NCBI GenBank assembly: GCA_021841025.1
Contig: JAKBWA010000077.1
Span: 1-35,318, forward strand
Origin: Bacillota bacterium
Lineage (GTDB): Bacteria; Bacillota; Sulfobacillia; Sulfobacillales; Sulfobacillaceae
Direction: 5' to 3'
DNA length: 35,318 nucleotides
Each line of letters begins with the position of its first letter. Position 1 is the stretch's first letter. The notes under the pieces were generated by a model. It did no database searches. It saw only the letters and a list, made by a program, of their open reading frames with translations, and was not told where the DNA came from. Below are positions 7,766 through 15,914 of the stretch, piece by piece. The position numbers and the translations under genes are program-made.

Positions 7766-8206
7766 GAAAATGTCCTCCCTTGAATTGGTGTGTTGTTTAT
7801 GGTCGAGATACCCTTGCAGGATTAATGCGGCAGCTAGACCATCCACCACCTTTTTTCTTTTACCGCGGCGAACGTTTTGTTCAATCAACAACCGCTCAGC
7901 CCACCGAGTGGTGAGTCGTTCATCCCACGTCGTCACATCGCAAGGGGCCTCAGCTTTCAGGTCCTCAACAAACTTTAAGGTTTTTTCGGCCTGAGGACCG
8001 ACCGTTGCATTCATGTTCAATGGTAACCCTACCACAATTTGTGCAACATCCCAAGTCGTGGTCAAGTCTAAAATACTCTGAAGATCCTCGCAATGAGAAT
8101 GCCTCTTAACTGGTGGTTTTGCCGAAGCGAATAATGCCAGTTCATCACTGATGGCGACCCCAATCCATTTATCCCCAAGGTCGAGTGCCATTATGCGTTT
8201 TGTCAT
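7466..8206 (-). CDS. ruvX: RuvX/YqgF Holliday-junction resolvase family, reading in frame into a DUF1292 protein
   Basis: Residues 1 to about 140 are RuvX (YqgF), an RNase H-fold nuclease linked to 16S rRNA maturation and proposed as a Holliday-junction resolvase. ALDLGDKWIGVAISD carries the first catalytic Asp, then IVVGLPLNMNATVGPQA, TTWDERLTTRWAERLL and KKVVDGLAAALILQGYLD. There is no stop afterwards: the frame runs through HTNSREDIF into an acidic DUF1292 (YrzB-like) protein of 99 residues. In Bacillus these are two separate genes, yrrK and yrzB, in the same order. A strong internal ribosome binding site (see the next entry) suggests the short product is also made. The stop lies 27 bases before mltG. 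Confidence 0.9.
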   Translation of the reverse strand: MTKRIMALDLGDKWIGVAISDELALFASAKPPVKRHSHCEDLQSILDLTTTWDVAQIVVGLPLNMNATVGPQAEKTLKFVEDLKAEAPCDVTTWDERLTTRWAERLLIEQNVRRGKRKKVVDGLAAALILQGYLDHKQHTNSREDIFMDDDKNLVGHGPEEEDEIITLTDEDGNEHEFVVVDVIEVEEQDYAILLPIDTSEEDEAEAVILRLEKDDDGDDILVDIESEEEWEKVAQSYEELLDDDE

Positions 8207-8209
8207 GTT

Positions 8210-8485
8210 CTAGGGCATTTTCTCCACTTGAGCTACATATTGGCGCAAAAGTTCTTCCAGTAATTCGTCGCGTTCCACACGGCGAATAAGGTTCCTGGCC
8301 CCTTGGTGACTGGTGATGTAGGCAGGATCACCAGATAACAAATATCCCACTAGCTGACTAATCGGGTTATAGCCTTTATCCTTGAGGGCGCTATAGACTT
8401 CACGCAAAATTGCATCAGCCTGATTGACCGCTTCTTGATGCCCCCACAACCTGCGAGTCTCATCCGTCGGCCCCATACTCCACAT
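8210..8485 (-). CDS. ireB: IreB-family regulatory phosphoprotein (DUF965)
   Basis: IreB is a small cytoplasmic protein phosphorylated by the PASTA Ser/Thr kinase IreK in Enterococcus, where it tunes cephalosporin resistance; the B. subtilis counterpart is YrzL. The hallmark [20 protein letters not shown], then [20 protein letters not shown] and [12 protein letters not shown], covers nearly the whole protein. The Thr-rich phosphorylated N-terminus is reduced here to [11 protein letters not shown], where Thr is the candidate site. The second ATG (8476) has GGA-type sequence before it and is a good alternative start. It lies between alaS and ruvX, as in most Firmicutes. Confidence 0.92.
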   Translation of the reverse strand: MWSMGPTDETRRLWGHQEAVNQADAILREVYSALKDKGYNPISQLVGYLLSGDPAYITSHQGARNLIRRVERDELLEELLRQYVAQVEKMP

Positions 8486-8496
8486 CCTTTCCCAAT

Positions 8497-11115
8497 TTAT
8501 CCAGCAGCAGCCAATTTTTCGGAAAGAAGATGATGCGCCTGTTTTAGTACAGACTCAATGCCCGTAACATCCTTGCCACCAGCCTGGGCAAGATCAACTC
8601 GCCCGCCTCCTCCGCCCCGGATATGTCTTGCCAGTATCTTAACAAGGTCCCTGGCATCAAGTCCGCGAGCAACTAAGTCTTTTCCTAAATATACAACTAT
8701 TGACGCGCGCTCACCATGGTTCGCCGCTAAAATGGCTCCTGATACTAGACCCTTAATTCCGTCGAGAACCTCACGAAGTTCTTCCACTGAATCAGACTCC
8801 ACTTCGCGCACAACCACCTTCATTCCGCTATAATTCTCGGCATCTGCCACCAGTCTGCGGCCCCGTTCCTGGCGGTTAGCACGCAGCAATTCGGCCAGTT
8901 CTGTCTCAAAACGCTTAGTATCCTCCATCAAATTCTTTACCTTCTCTGGCAAAGATTCCACCGGGGTATGCAATTGTGCACAGAGGCTGTCTAATGTACG
9001 CTGATACCGGCGAAAAGCCGTCAAGACGTTTCGGCCAGTGACCGCTTCGATACGGCGCGATCCGGTTCCGATCGAAGTTTCCTCAGTAATCGCAAACGAC
9101 CCAATTTGCCCGGTTCTCTCGCAATGTGTCCCTCCACAAAGTTCCTGACTAGCACCAGGAACTTTCACTACGCGCACCACTTCTCCATATTTGTCACCAA
9201 AGAATGCCAGCGAACCTTCAGCTAATGCCTCATCCTTGTTCATTTCACGGATATCCACAGGAATATCCGCCAATATCCATTGGTTGACGAGATCTTCTAT
9301 GGCCTCCTTTTGCTCCTCTGACAGAGGCGTGGCATAAGAGAAATCGAACCGTAGTCGATTCGGCGCAACCAAAGAACCGGTCTGATGCACTTCGGTGCCC
9401 AACACAAATCTGAGCGCAGCATGTAAAAGGTGCGTGCCAGTATGGTTGCGCATAGTGTCTTCCCGCGTATCTCGATCCACCGCAAGATTGACCCGTTCTC
9501 CAATCGCAAGAGGTCCCTTACTCACGGTTCCATAATGCCAAATATGACCATTGAACTTGAAAACGTCCTCGACGTCTAATGTCCCCCGAGGCCCTTGAAT
9601 CACACCCACGTCGCCCACTTGGCCGCCACCCTCGGGATAAAAAGGAGTCTCGGGCGTAGAAACCCAACCGGCTTCTCCTGCGGTCAATTGTTGCACACTG
9701 TCTGTGCCAATATACAACTGATCTATAGGAACATCTTGAACCGTTAACTGGTGGTAGCCGACAAAAAGGTTAGGGGGCAACATCGGAAGCCTTTCTGCTT
9801 CCCGCCGCTGATTTCTTGCCTGTCTTGCCCTTTCCCTTTGTTCATGCATTGCTTTATTAAACCCATTATGATCGACTGTGATTCCGCGTTCTGCCGCGGC
9901 ATCCATCGTCAGGTCCAAAGGAAACCCATATGTGTCATACAACACGAAAGCGTCTTCGCCAGAAAGCACGCCACCTTCAGAGACACTCTCCAACTTGGAT
10001 TCAAGCACCTTCATTCCCGATTCCAAGGTCGAGCGAAATCGTTCTTCCTCGTCCCGAATAAGTTGTTGAATCAACTTTTCTCCAACCAAAACCTCGGGAT
10101 AAGCTTCGCCCATAATTTCTGCCACTGTGGGTACTAGTTCATGCAAAAAAGACCGGTGGAATCCCAATAATAAGCCAAAGCGCACGGCTCGCCGTAAAAT
10201 CCTGCGCAACACGTATCCCCGGTCCGAATTACTAAACGAGACCCCTTCTGCCAACAAAAATGTAATCGCACGGACATGATCAGCAATTACCCGAAAGGGC
10301 ATGCCTTCGGAACCGCTGTCGTACTGTACCCCGGACAACTCTTCTACACGTTGAATGATGGGCCGGAGCAAATCCGTATCGAAATTCGAGTTGACTCCTT
10401 GCAAGTATGCCGTAATGCGTTCCAGTCCCATTCCTGTGTCAATAGACGGTCTCGGCAAAGGAGTTAACTGTCCGCTGTCATCCCGGTTATATTGCATAAA
10501 CACCAAGTTCCAAATTTCCTGGACACGATCACACTCACACCGTCCCAGACCGCAATGCTCCCCGCAAGCATATTCAACACCACGATCAACAAAAATTTCA
10601 GAACAAGGACCACAAGGACCCGTATCGCCCATACTCCAAAAATTGTCCTTTTCCCCCATACGGACAATTCGCTCCTGGGGAACCCCCGCCACGTCTTGCC
10701 AAAGCTGATACGCTTCATCATCGTTTTCAAACACGCTGATCCACAAAGCATCCGGATTCAAGCCCAACACGTCCGTAAGAAATTCCCAAGCATAGCGAAT
10801 CGCGTCCCGCTTAAAGTAATCTCCGAAAGAAAAATTTCCCAGCATTTCAAAAAAAGTCTGGTGTCGGGCCGTCTTTCCTACTTGCTCCAAATCATTATGT
10901 TTTCCGCCGGCACGCATACATTTTTGCACCGATACCGCACGCGAATACGAACGGACATCATTGCCCAAAAACACATCCTTAAATTGCACCATTCCAGCAT
11001 TAGTAAACAGCAAAGTAGGATCTTGGGCAGGCACCAATGGAGAACTTGGCACTCTGTGGTGTCCGTTTGCTTTAAAGTAATCGAGAAATTTTTTTCGAAT
11101 TTCGGCAGAACGCAT
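8497..11115 (-). CDS. alaS: alanyl-tRNA synthetase
   Basis: Charges tRNA-Ala and edits mischarged Ser/Gly. 872 residues is full length. The class II aminoacylation domain opens with [19 protein letters not shown] and has motif 2 around [13 protein letters not shown]. The editing domain has the zinc ligands [13 protein letters not shown] (about 565) and [17 protein letters not shown] (about 665). The C-terminal part ends in the glycine-rich DHHA1 signature [17 protein letters not shown]. The AAGGAGG seven bases before the ATG fixes the start. I saw no T-box leader in the 88 bases upstream, so it is probably co-transcribed with the AI-2E family gene. Confidence 0.97.
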   Translation of the reverse strand: MRSAEIRKKFLDYFKANGHHRVPSSPLVPAQDPTLLFTNAGMVQFKDVFLGNDVRSYSRAVSVQKCMRAGGKHNDLEQVGKTARHQTFFEMLGNFSFGDYFKRDAIRYAWEFLTDVLGLNPDALWISVFENDDEAYQLWQDVAGVPQERIVRMGEKDNFWSMGDTGPCGPCSEIFVDRGVEYACGEHCGLGRCECDRVQEIWNLVFMQYNRDDSGQLTPLPRPSIDTGMGLERITAYLQGVNSNFDTDLLRPIIQRVEELSGVQYDSGSEGMPFRVIADHVRAITFLLAEGVSFSNSDRGYVLRRILRRAVRFGLLLGFHRSFLHELVPTVAEIMGEAYPEVLVGEKLIQQLIRDEEERFRSTLESGMKVLESKLESVSEGGVLSGEDAFVLYDTYGFPLDLTMDAAAERGITVDHNGFNKAMHEQRERARQARNQRREAERLPMLPPNLFVGYHQLTVQDVPIDQLYIGTDSVQQLTAGEAGWVSTPETPFYPEGGGQVGDVGVIQGPRGTLDVEDVFKFNGHIWHYGTVSKGPLAIGERVNLAVDRDTREDTMRNHTGTHLLHAALRFVLGTEVHQTGSLVAPNRLRFDFSYATPLSEEQKEAIEDLVNQWILADIPVDIREMNKDEALAEGSLAFFGDKYGEVVRVVKVPGASQELCGGTHCERTGQIGSFAITEETSIGTGSRRIEAVTGRNVLTAFRRYQRTLDSLCAQLHTPVESLPEKVKNLMEDTKRFETELAELLRANRQERGRRLVADAENYSGMKVVVREVESDSVEELREVLDGIKGLVSGAILAANHGERASIVVYLGKDLVARGLDARDLVKILARHIRGGGGGRVDLAQAGGKDVTGIESVLKQAHHLLSEKLAAAG

Positions 11116-11203
11116 GCATAGTCCTCCTTGCCTGAGCGACCAGGCTTTGACTAATCCTATACATTGTACTTGGCTCCTTTTAGAACGGTCAAGTCGCAGA
11201 TTG

Positions 11204-12256
11204 TCAAACGATCAAACGACGGTACAAATGCCCAAAAATTACTTTGATAACAGCAGCCCCCGGAACAGCCAGCAACAACCCCGCAAGTCCGCCCATTTCG
11301 CCACCAGCCAAAATGGCGAAGATGACAACCAAAGGATGAAGGCCCACGTAATCACCCATAATTTTCGGTCCAATCACCGTACCCTCGAGTTGATGAATCG
11401 CCACAAATCCCAATACCGCGTATAAGGCTGTAACCGGAGAGCGTTCCAGCCCTAACATCACAGCAGGTATTGCACCAGCTATCGGCCCAACATAAGGTAT
11501 TACGTCCGTGACTCCCGCTATAGCGCCAATTAATAAGGACAACGGAATCCCCAGAAACGCTACCCATAATCCCGACAAAATTCCTACTAATAAAGCAACC
11601 AGAAGCTGACCACGTATGAATGCACTAAGAGTGCGATCAACTTCCAAGGCCAGAATATACACCGGAGGATGCCAATCAATCGGAATCACTTGCCAAAACC
11701 GTTCTCGTATTCGATCCATATCCTTAAGGAGATAGAACGCCAAGATAGGCGAGATAATCACACTTAAGATTCCTGGCAACACTCCAAAAATGGTAGACAC
11801 CAACTGTTTCGTTAAGGAAAACAAAGTGTTCTCCCACCGGACACCTGCCTCGTCAATGGCCGTTCTAACCGATTTTGGAATAGGTGCCTGATGAAAACGC
11901 TGAAGCCAGTAATTCCAGCTCAGTTGAATTTGCTTGGTTAACGAAGGAATAACGTGGATCATCTTCACCAGTTCCTGCATCCAAAGCGGAACCATATAAA
12001 CCACCATGGCAGCGAGAACTAAACTCACCAACGCATACGACAAGAGGATTGCCGGCACACGTTGAATACGGTATTTAATAAACAGATCAACTAAAGGGGC
12101 CAAAATGTAGGCCAAAATGATTGCAAAGATGAAAGGTAAAAGAACCGCACGGGCTGCAAAGAGAACGATTACAATACCCGTAACAAAAACCGCCAAAAGG
12201 CCCAAACGGTAGAACTTTCGTGAACCGGGGTCTTCGGCGATATTCGAATGCCTCAC
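11204..12256 (-). CDS. AI-2E family transporter (YrrI-like)
   Basis: A 350-residue polytopic membrane protein with about eight hydrophobic segments, including the paired helices near residues 18-60 (LAVFVTGIVIVLFAARAVLL, FAIILAYILAPLVDLFIKY) and the family signature ITDVIPYVGPI-like sequence VTDVIPYVGPIAGAIPAVML. PKIMGDYVGLHPLVVIFAIL and GGLAGLLLAVPGAAVIKVI close the fold. Members export small molecules or ions; AI-2 itself is established only for a few. The start is GTG with GGGG five to nine bases upstream. B. subtilis has yrrI at the same place before alaS. Confidence 0.9.
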   Translation of the reverse strand: MRHSNIAEDPGSRKFYRLGLLAVFVTGIVIVLFAARAVLLPFIFAIILAYILAPLVDLFIKYRIQRVPAILLSYALVSLVLAAMVVYMVPLWMQELVKMIHVIPSLTKQIQLSWNYWLQRFHQAPIPKSVRTAIDEAGVRWENTLFSLTKQLVSTIFGVLPGILSVIISPILAFYLLKDMDRIRERFWQVIPIDWHPPVYILALEVDRTLSAFIRGQLLVALLVGILSGLWVAFLGIPLSLLIGAIAGVTDVIPYVGPIAGAIPAVMLGLERSPVTALYAVLGFVAIHQLEGTVIGPKIMGDYVGLHPLVVIFAILAGGEMGGLAGLLLAVPGAAVIKVIFGHLYRRLIV

Positions 12257-12283
12257 ATTACTCCCCTCATTCGCAAATTGCAG

Positions 12284-12490
12284 CTAACCAAGGCGCCGTT
12301 TCGCCATGTGAAAAACCTCCCGGCCCCGTGCTTTAGCAACTCGCCACGCTTTCGGGGCCATTAGGGTAGCGCTCCGCCAAGCTAATCCATAGAGATTGCG
12401 GGAGGTGGGTTTTCGCAACAGCCAGACACCAGTCATTACGGCGCCGACTAATGCCCCCGTGATCATGCCACTAACATATTTCATTTTCAT
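12284..12490 (-). CDS. small membrane protein, 68 aa
   Basis: One glycine- and alanine-rich hydrophobic helix (YVSGMITGALVGAVMTGVWL) is followed by a basic tail with many Arg and Lys, so it is probably a single-pass protein with a cytoplasmic tail (YtxH-like in general form). The ATG overlaps the TGA of the zinc-ribbon gene as ATGA, and AGAGGTGAT lies just before it. Function unknown. Confidence 0.72.
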   Translation of the reverse strand: MKMKYVSGMITGALVGAVMTGVWLLRKPTSRNLYGLAWRSATLMAPKAWRVAKARGREVFHMAKRRLG

Positions 12491-12675
12491 GACATCACCT
12501 CTTCCGACCCAAATTCGTCCAGACGCGACAGTTCTCCATCGGCTTCAACACGAAACATTCGGACACCCCGAGGGCTTAATGCAAACTCAATGAAGCAGTC
12601 CCAGCAATAATATTGGACGGTACCGACACGACCCACATTGCGGCCCCCACAAGCAGGGCATAAAGGATCTTTCAT
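12487..12675 (-). CDS. small zinc-ribbon protein, 62 aa
   Basis: Two zinc knuckles, CPAC near residue 6 and CWDC near residue 24, form a zinc ribbon, followed by an acidic C-terminal half. An AAGGGGA binding site precedes the ATG. It is coupled to the following small membrane gene and lies between the PRC-barrel gene and the AI-2E family gene. It could bind nucleic acid or a protein partner. No specific family was recognised. Confidence 0.75.
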   Translation of the reverse strand: MKDPLCPACGGRNVGRVGTVQYYCWDCFIEFALSPRGVRMFRVEADGELSRLDEFGSEEVMS

Positions 12676-12703
12676 GTTCTATTCCCCTTTTGGCGTGATA
12701 CCG

Positions 12704-13174
12704 CTATACTGCCCGATTCGAGATAATTTTAATCCTACCGTCAAAGTCAATTACCAACTCGCGCGTCGACACGATTAAGGCGCCATGAAGAAGGTCTTCC
12801 AATACCCCTTGGCTAACGACGATATCATGCACCGCTAAACTCACTTCATCAATCATGAAATCCTTGACTCGCCCTACCAGTTCCCCAGTTTTACTCCAAA
12901 TGGGTTGATTCATAATTACCTTTTGCTGGTGCCGTGCGTTCCACCACAAGCGTGAGTGCTTTTCCACAGATTTCCTTTGTCGTATATGAATTCCCATGGC
13001 ACTGATGGCTATGTCTGCAGCAGGAACATAATACCGGTTTACGTTTGCATGAACGCCGATCCCTTCAATCACGCCTTCTGGCCAGCGAACTAAGACGTCT
13101 TCAACCCATCCCCAACGTCCTGTTTTTCCTTGCAAACTGACCGGCAAATGTAATAAATGCCATCTAGTGACCAC
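12704..13174 (-). CDS. PRC-barrel domain protein (YrrD-like)
   Basis: The 156 residues contain two PRC-barrel-like halves: residues about 8-55 (LPVSLQGKTGRWGWVEDVLV, ending YYVPAADI) and about 88-145 (MNQPIWSKTGELVGRVKDFM, ending STRELVIDFDGRIKII). PRC barrels are small beta-domains found in photosynthetic reaction centres, RimM and many unassigned soluble proteins. The start is GTG with AGGGGA upstream. B. subtilis yrrD, also a PRC-barrel protein, sits in the same interval between mnmA and alaS. Function unknown. Confidence 0.78.
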   Translation of the reverse strand: MVTRWHLLHLPVSLQGKTGRWGWVEDVLVRWPEGVIEGIGVHANVNRYYVPAADIAISAMGIHIRQRKSVEKHSRLWWNARHQQKVIMNQPIWSKTGELVGRVKDFMIDEVSLAVHDIVVSQGVLEDLLHGALIVSTRELVIDFDGRIKIISNRAV

Positions 13175-13195
13175 GTATTACCATCCCCTAAGGAA

Positions 13196-14251
13196 TTACG
13201 GTTGCTTTTGAATTCTGCCCCCGGCGATCAAAGCATCATTTTGATACATTGCCGCAATTTGTCCTGGTGATATCGCCCATTGCGGAGTGAGAAAAGCAAT
13301 ATCGGATTCCCTTCCGTCTCCAATCCATTGAGCAGGTTCCGGTTCCATATTATACCGAATCTTGGCATGACCCGTGATTGTCTTCCCATGGACAGGCACA
13401 ACATAATTGACGTGTTCGACATGCACCGTTTCTTGAAACACTTCGTCCTTAGTCCCGACTACGACCTGATTCGTTACGCTGTCCAGTTTAACAACGTAGC
13501 GAGGCTCATGAGAACTGATCCCGAGCCCTCGCCTTTGTCCAATAGTGTAAAAAGCGATACCACGATGCGTGCCCAGAATGTTTCCTTTTGTGTCCACCAC
13601 ATTTCCGGGGCAGACAACTTCCGGACGATTTGTTTCCAAGTAGCCTTGATAGTCATTTTTCGGCACAAAACACAGCTCCTGACTCTCAGCTTTGTGCGCA
13701 GTAATTAGTCCATAACGCTCTGCAATGGCCCGGGAATCGTTTTTATAGTATTCTCCCAGAGGAAACAATAAATGCGCCAAATCCTTTTGCGTCATCGTAT
13801 AAAGCAGATAACTTTGGTCTTTGCTTCTGTCCACACTCCGCATGATATAAATCAAACCATCTTCTTCCCTTAATCGGACATAATGGCCAGTAGCTAAAAA
13901 ATCCGCACCATTTTGACGCGCCCATTCCCACATCGCGCCGAATTTAATGTAACGGTTGCACATTGCACACGGATTAGGGGTCGTTCCAGCCAGATATGCT
14001 TCTTGAAAGGGTAAAATCACCCGCTCAAAAAATGGCTGTTCGACATCAACAAGAAAATGGGGAATACCCAGCTTTTTTGCCACTCTCCTAGCATCGACGA
14101 TGGCTTCAAGAGAGCAGCAGCTATTCGTAGTTTCAGCGGGCAAATGCCGCATTGTCACCCCGATGACTTCATATCCCTGCTCCAAAAGTAAAGCGGCCGC
14201 TGCCGATGAATCGACGCCGCCGCTTAAACCTACAACTACGGTTCGAGCCAC
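13196..14251 (-). CDS. mnmA: tRNA-specific 2-thiouridylase MnmA
   Basis: MnmA activates the wobble U34 of Lys, Glu and Gln tRNAs with ATP and inserts sulfur. The PP-loop is VGLSGGVDSSAAAAL. The two catalytic cysteines lie in NPCAMCNRYIKF and SQELCFVPKNDY. ATGHYVRL, YLLYTMTQ and FYTIGQRRGLGI complete the family pattern. I choose the GTG at 14251, with GAGGGTGGGGG upstream, giving MARTVVVGLSGG. An earlier GTG at 14263 lies inside that G-run. The stop of the Rrf2 gene precedes this start by one base. The cysteine desulfurase that supplies its sulfur, usually encoded next door, is not here. Confidence 0.94.
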   Translation of the reverse strand: MARTVVVGLSGGVDSSAAAALLLEQGYEVIGVTMRHLPAETTNSCCSLEAIVDARRVAKKLGIPHFLVDVEQPFFERVILPFQEAYLAGTTPNPCAMCNRYIKFGAMWEWARQNGADFLATGHYVRLREEDGLIYIMRSVDRSKDQSYLLYTMTQKDLAHLLFPLGEYYKNDSRAIAERYGLITAHKAESQELCFVPKNDYQGYLETNRPEVVCPGNVVDTKGNILGTHRGIAFYTIGQRRGLGISSHEPRYVVKLDSVTNQVVVGTKDEVFQETVHVEHVNYVVPVHGKTITGHAKIRYNMEPEPAQWIGDGRESDIAFLTPQWAISPGQIAAMYQNDALIAGGRIQKQP

Positions 14252-14252
14252 G

Positions 14253-14711
14253 TTATCCCCCACCCTCTAGCAAGGTTGCCACATTCTGTTTGAAGTGTTC
14301 GCGCTGCAAATCAATCAACATTTGAAAGCTCATGGACGACATGGTCTCGATCAGCGCTTCTTGTACACGACTCCAGACATCCGGGCCGACACAATAGTCG
14401 ATCTCTGGACAGCCTTGTCCCTCAAAAGAACTGCAATCAGTTAGAACGATGGGCCCTTCCACGGCATCCACCACATCACTAACCGAAATCTGAGCTGGGG
14501 GCTTCGCTAACATGTACCCACCTTGGGCTCCGCGCAGTCCACGTACCAGTCCCCCTCTTTTCAAAGGGCCCATCAACTGCTCTAAATACTGTTCCGAAAT
14601 GTTCTGTGCCTTCGCGATCCAATTCACGGCAACGGGCCCTTGACCATAGTGCAAAGCCAATTCGTAGACGGCTTTCACTCCATAACGGCCCTTGCTTGAG
14701 ATCTTGATCAT
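14253..14711 (-). CDS. Rrf2-family transcriptional regulator with a cysteine triad
   Basis: The 152 residues start with the Rrf2 winged helix (MIKISSKGRYGVKAVYELAL, NISEQYLEQLMGPLKRGGLV, RGAQGGYMLAKPP). Residues about 94-108 carry three cysteines (TDCSSFEGQGCPEIDYC followed by VW), spaced much like the [2Fe-2S] ligands of IscR. In this chromosomal place Bacillus has cymR, the cysteine-metabolism repressor, which lacks these cysteines. So it may sense Fe-S or redox state rather than act as a CymR partner of CysK. It is the first gene of the mnmA-alaS-mltG block, with a promoter directly upstream, and may control itself. Confidence 0.88.
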   Translation of the reverse strand: MIKISSKGRYGVKAVYELALHYGQGPVAVNWIAKAQNISEQYLEQLMGPLKRGGLVRGLRGAQGGYMLAKPPAQISVSDVVDAVEGPIVLTDCSSFEGQGCPEIDYCVGPDVWSRVQEALIETMSSMSFQMLIDLQREHFKQNVATLLEGGG

Positions 14712-14749
14712 AAGATGCCCACCGTCCTTACACTCTCTTCCGTAATTTT

Positions 14750-14778
14750 AAGGTAGCATTGCCAGGTCGTTCGGTCAA
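14750..14778 (-). promoter_or_regulatory. sigma-A-like promoter of the rrf2-mnmA operon
   Basis: On the minus strand TTGACC, a 17-base spacer and TACCTT end 39 bases before the rrf2 start. The -35 is strong and the -10 weak, as is common for activated or repressed promoters. Confidence 0.5.
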
Positions 14779-14926
14779 TGGTTATCACCGCAAGCTTTAG
14801 GGGGAAGTGTTACGTGAGTAAACGAAAATTGCATGCGGTGATCTTCTAAATGACTAGTCTTAGGTGCAGTACCAATTAATCTCTACCTATTTCAATGTGG
14901 AAAATTTTGTACGGGCATCAAATATT
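14779..14926. other. intergenic part of the 430-base gap before sdhB
   Basis: No gene seen in this piece. A perfect 9-base inverted repeat, GTGCAGTAC at 14864-14872 and GTACTGCAC at 14978-14986, spans its end and the following small frame. The arms are 105 bases apart and no other pairing supports a structured RNA, so its meaning is open. Confidence 0.4.
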
Positions 14927-15028
14927 TTATCCCCCAAGGAGTTTATTAGAACGACCGGTCATACTACGACCACTCATGTACTGCACAGTCCCACTGAGAA
15001 AGTTGAACCAATCTTCATCGCAAAACAT
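14927..15028 (-). CDS. possible 33-residue small protein downstream of sdhB
   Basis: An ATG with AAGG seven bases upstream opens a 33-codon frame starting MFCDEDWFNFLSGTVQYMSG and ending SNKLLGG. Codon use and residue mix look protein-like, with an aromatic amphipathic front and a basic, serine-rich end. It lies 112 bases after the sdhB stop on the same strand, beyond a hairpin. No family recognised; support is only frame, binding site and composition. Confidence 0.3.
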   Translation of the reverse strand: MFCDEDWFNFLSGTVQYMSGRSMTGRSNKLLGG

Positions 15029-15050
15029 GGTTTGCCTTGAGGATACGGCT

Positions 15051-15074
15051 AGGACAGCCTATCAAGGCTGTCCT
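15051..15074. terminator. 9-base hairpin downstream of sdhB
   Basis: AGGACAGCC and GGCTGTCCT pair perfectly around a TATCAA loop. The T-rich tail (TTTATCTCTCTTT) follows only on the plus strand, so as an intrinsic terminator it would stop antisense transcripts entering sdh. On the minus strand it is a stable 3' hairpin for the sdh message without a T-run. Confidence 0.45.
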
Positions 15075-15140
15075 TTATCTCTCTTTACTTAACTCAAAAT
15101 ATTCACGAGGAAACCCAGCCCTCAACAGGTCTTATCTTCT

Positions 15141-15914
15141 TCACACTTTGGAAGGCACGGTGGATGACGAGGACTCTTCCTTTTTATTTTTATTAAGCCG
15201 CCGAAAGAATTTGCGAATGGGGTCATAATAACGGTCCGCTACGCGTTCTTTCAAAGGAATAATCGCGTTGTCAGTAATATGAATGTGTTGCGGACATACT
15301 TCTGTGCAGCATTTAGTAACATTGCACATGCCAATTCCGCCTTCATTCTTTAATTGCGGGACACGGTCAGCCCCATCCACAGGATGCATCTCGAACTCTG
15401 CCATCTTAACCATGAAACGCGGACCGAAATATTGGTCTTGGGCGTCATGCTCCCGCAAGACATGACATACATCCTGACACAGAAAACATTCAATGCAATG
15501 ATGAAACTCTTGAACCCTGTCTACGTCCCATTGCTGCATTCGAAAAGGTGCTGCGTTCACTGGGGCAAACGCCTCAATTTTCTTAGCTACCTCGTAATTC
15601 CAAGAAACATCGGCGACCAGGTCTTTCACGATAGGAAAGGTTCTCATCGGTTGGATATGAACCACCTGACCCTGATAGTCATCCAGTCGCGTCTTACACA
15701 TAAGTTTGGGCATCCCATTTATTTCTGCCGAGCAGGAACCGCAATGCGCCGCTTTGCAATTCCAGCGCACTCCTAGGTCGGGTGCGTCATGCGCTTGCAC
15801 GTAATGGACCGCATCTAACACTACCATGCCAGGAATAGCGGGCACTTGGTAGGTCTTTTCTTCCCCTTCGTTTTGATCTCCACGAAAGATACTTAACACA
15901 TATTGATCACTCAT
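15141..15914 (-). CDS. sdhB: succinate dehydrogenase iron-sulfur subunit
   Basis: SdhB relays electrons from FAD to the quinone site. The [2Fe-2S] ferredoxin domain has CKAAHCGSCSAEINGMPKLM then C (about residues 53-75). The C-terminal [4Fe-4S] and [3Fe-4S] ligands are in CIECFLCQDVCHV and CNVTKCCTEVCPQHI. The 257 residues end in a basic, lysine- and serine-rich tail. The ATG overlaps the sdhA stop as ATGA. It is the last gene of sdhC-sdhA-sdhB. The family resembles actinobacterial and acidophile Sdh more than B. subtilis SdhB, judging by its partner SdhC. Confidence 0.95.
   Translation of the reverse strand: MSDQYVLSIFRGDQNEGEEKTYQVPAIPGMVVLDAVHYVQAHDAPDLGVRWNCKAAHCGSCSAEINGMPKLMCKTRLDDYQGQVVHIQPMRTFPIVKDLVADVSWNYEVAKKIEAFAPVNAAPFRMQQWDVDRVQEFHHCIECFLCQDVCHVLREHDAQDQYFGPRFMVKMAEFEMHPVDGADRVPQLKNEGGIGMCNVTKCCTEVCPQHIHITDNAIIPLKERVADRYYDPIRKFFRRLNKNKKEESSSSTVPSKV

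Noticed and set aside
7752-7994. Plus-strand frame opposite ruvX
   Set aside because: Composition (serine and arginine rich) is that of an antisense shadow and ruvX on the other strand is certain.
11116-11203. T-box leader for alaS
   Set aside because: Only 88 bases separate alaS from the upstream gene and no T-box sequence or terminator was found.
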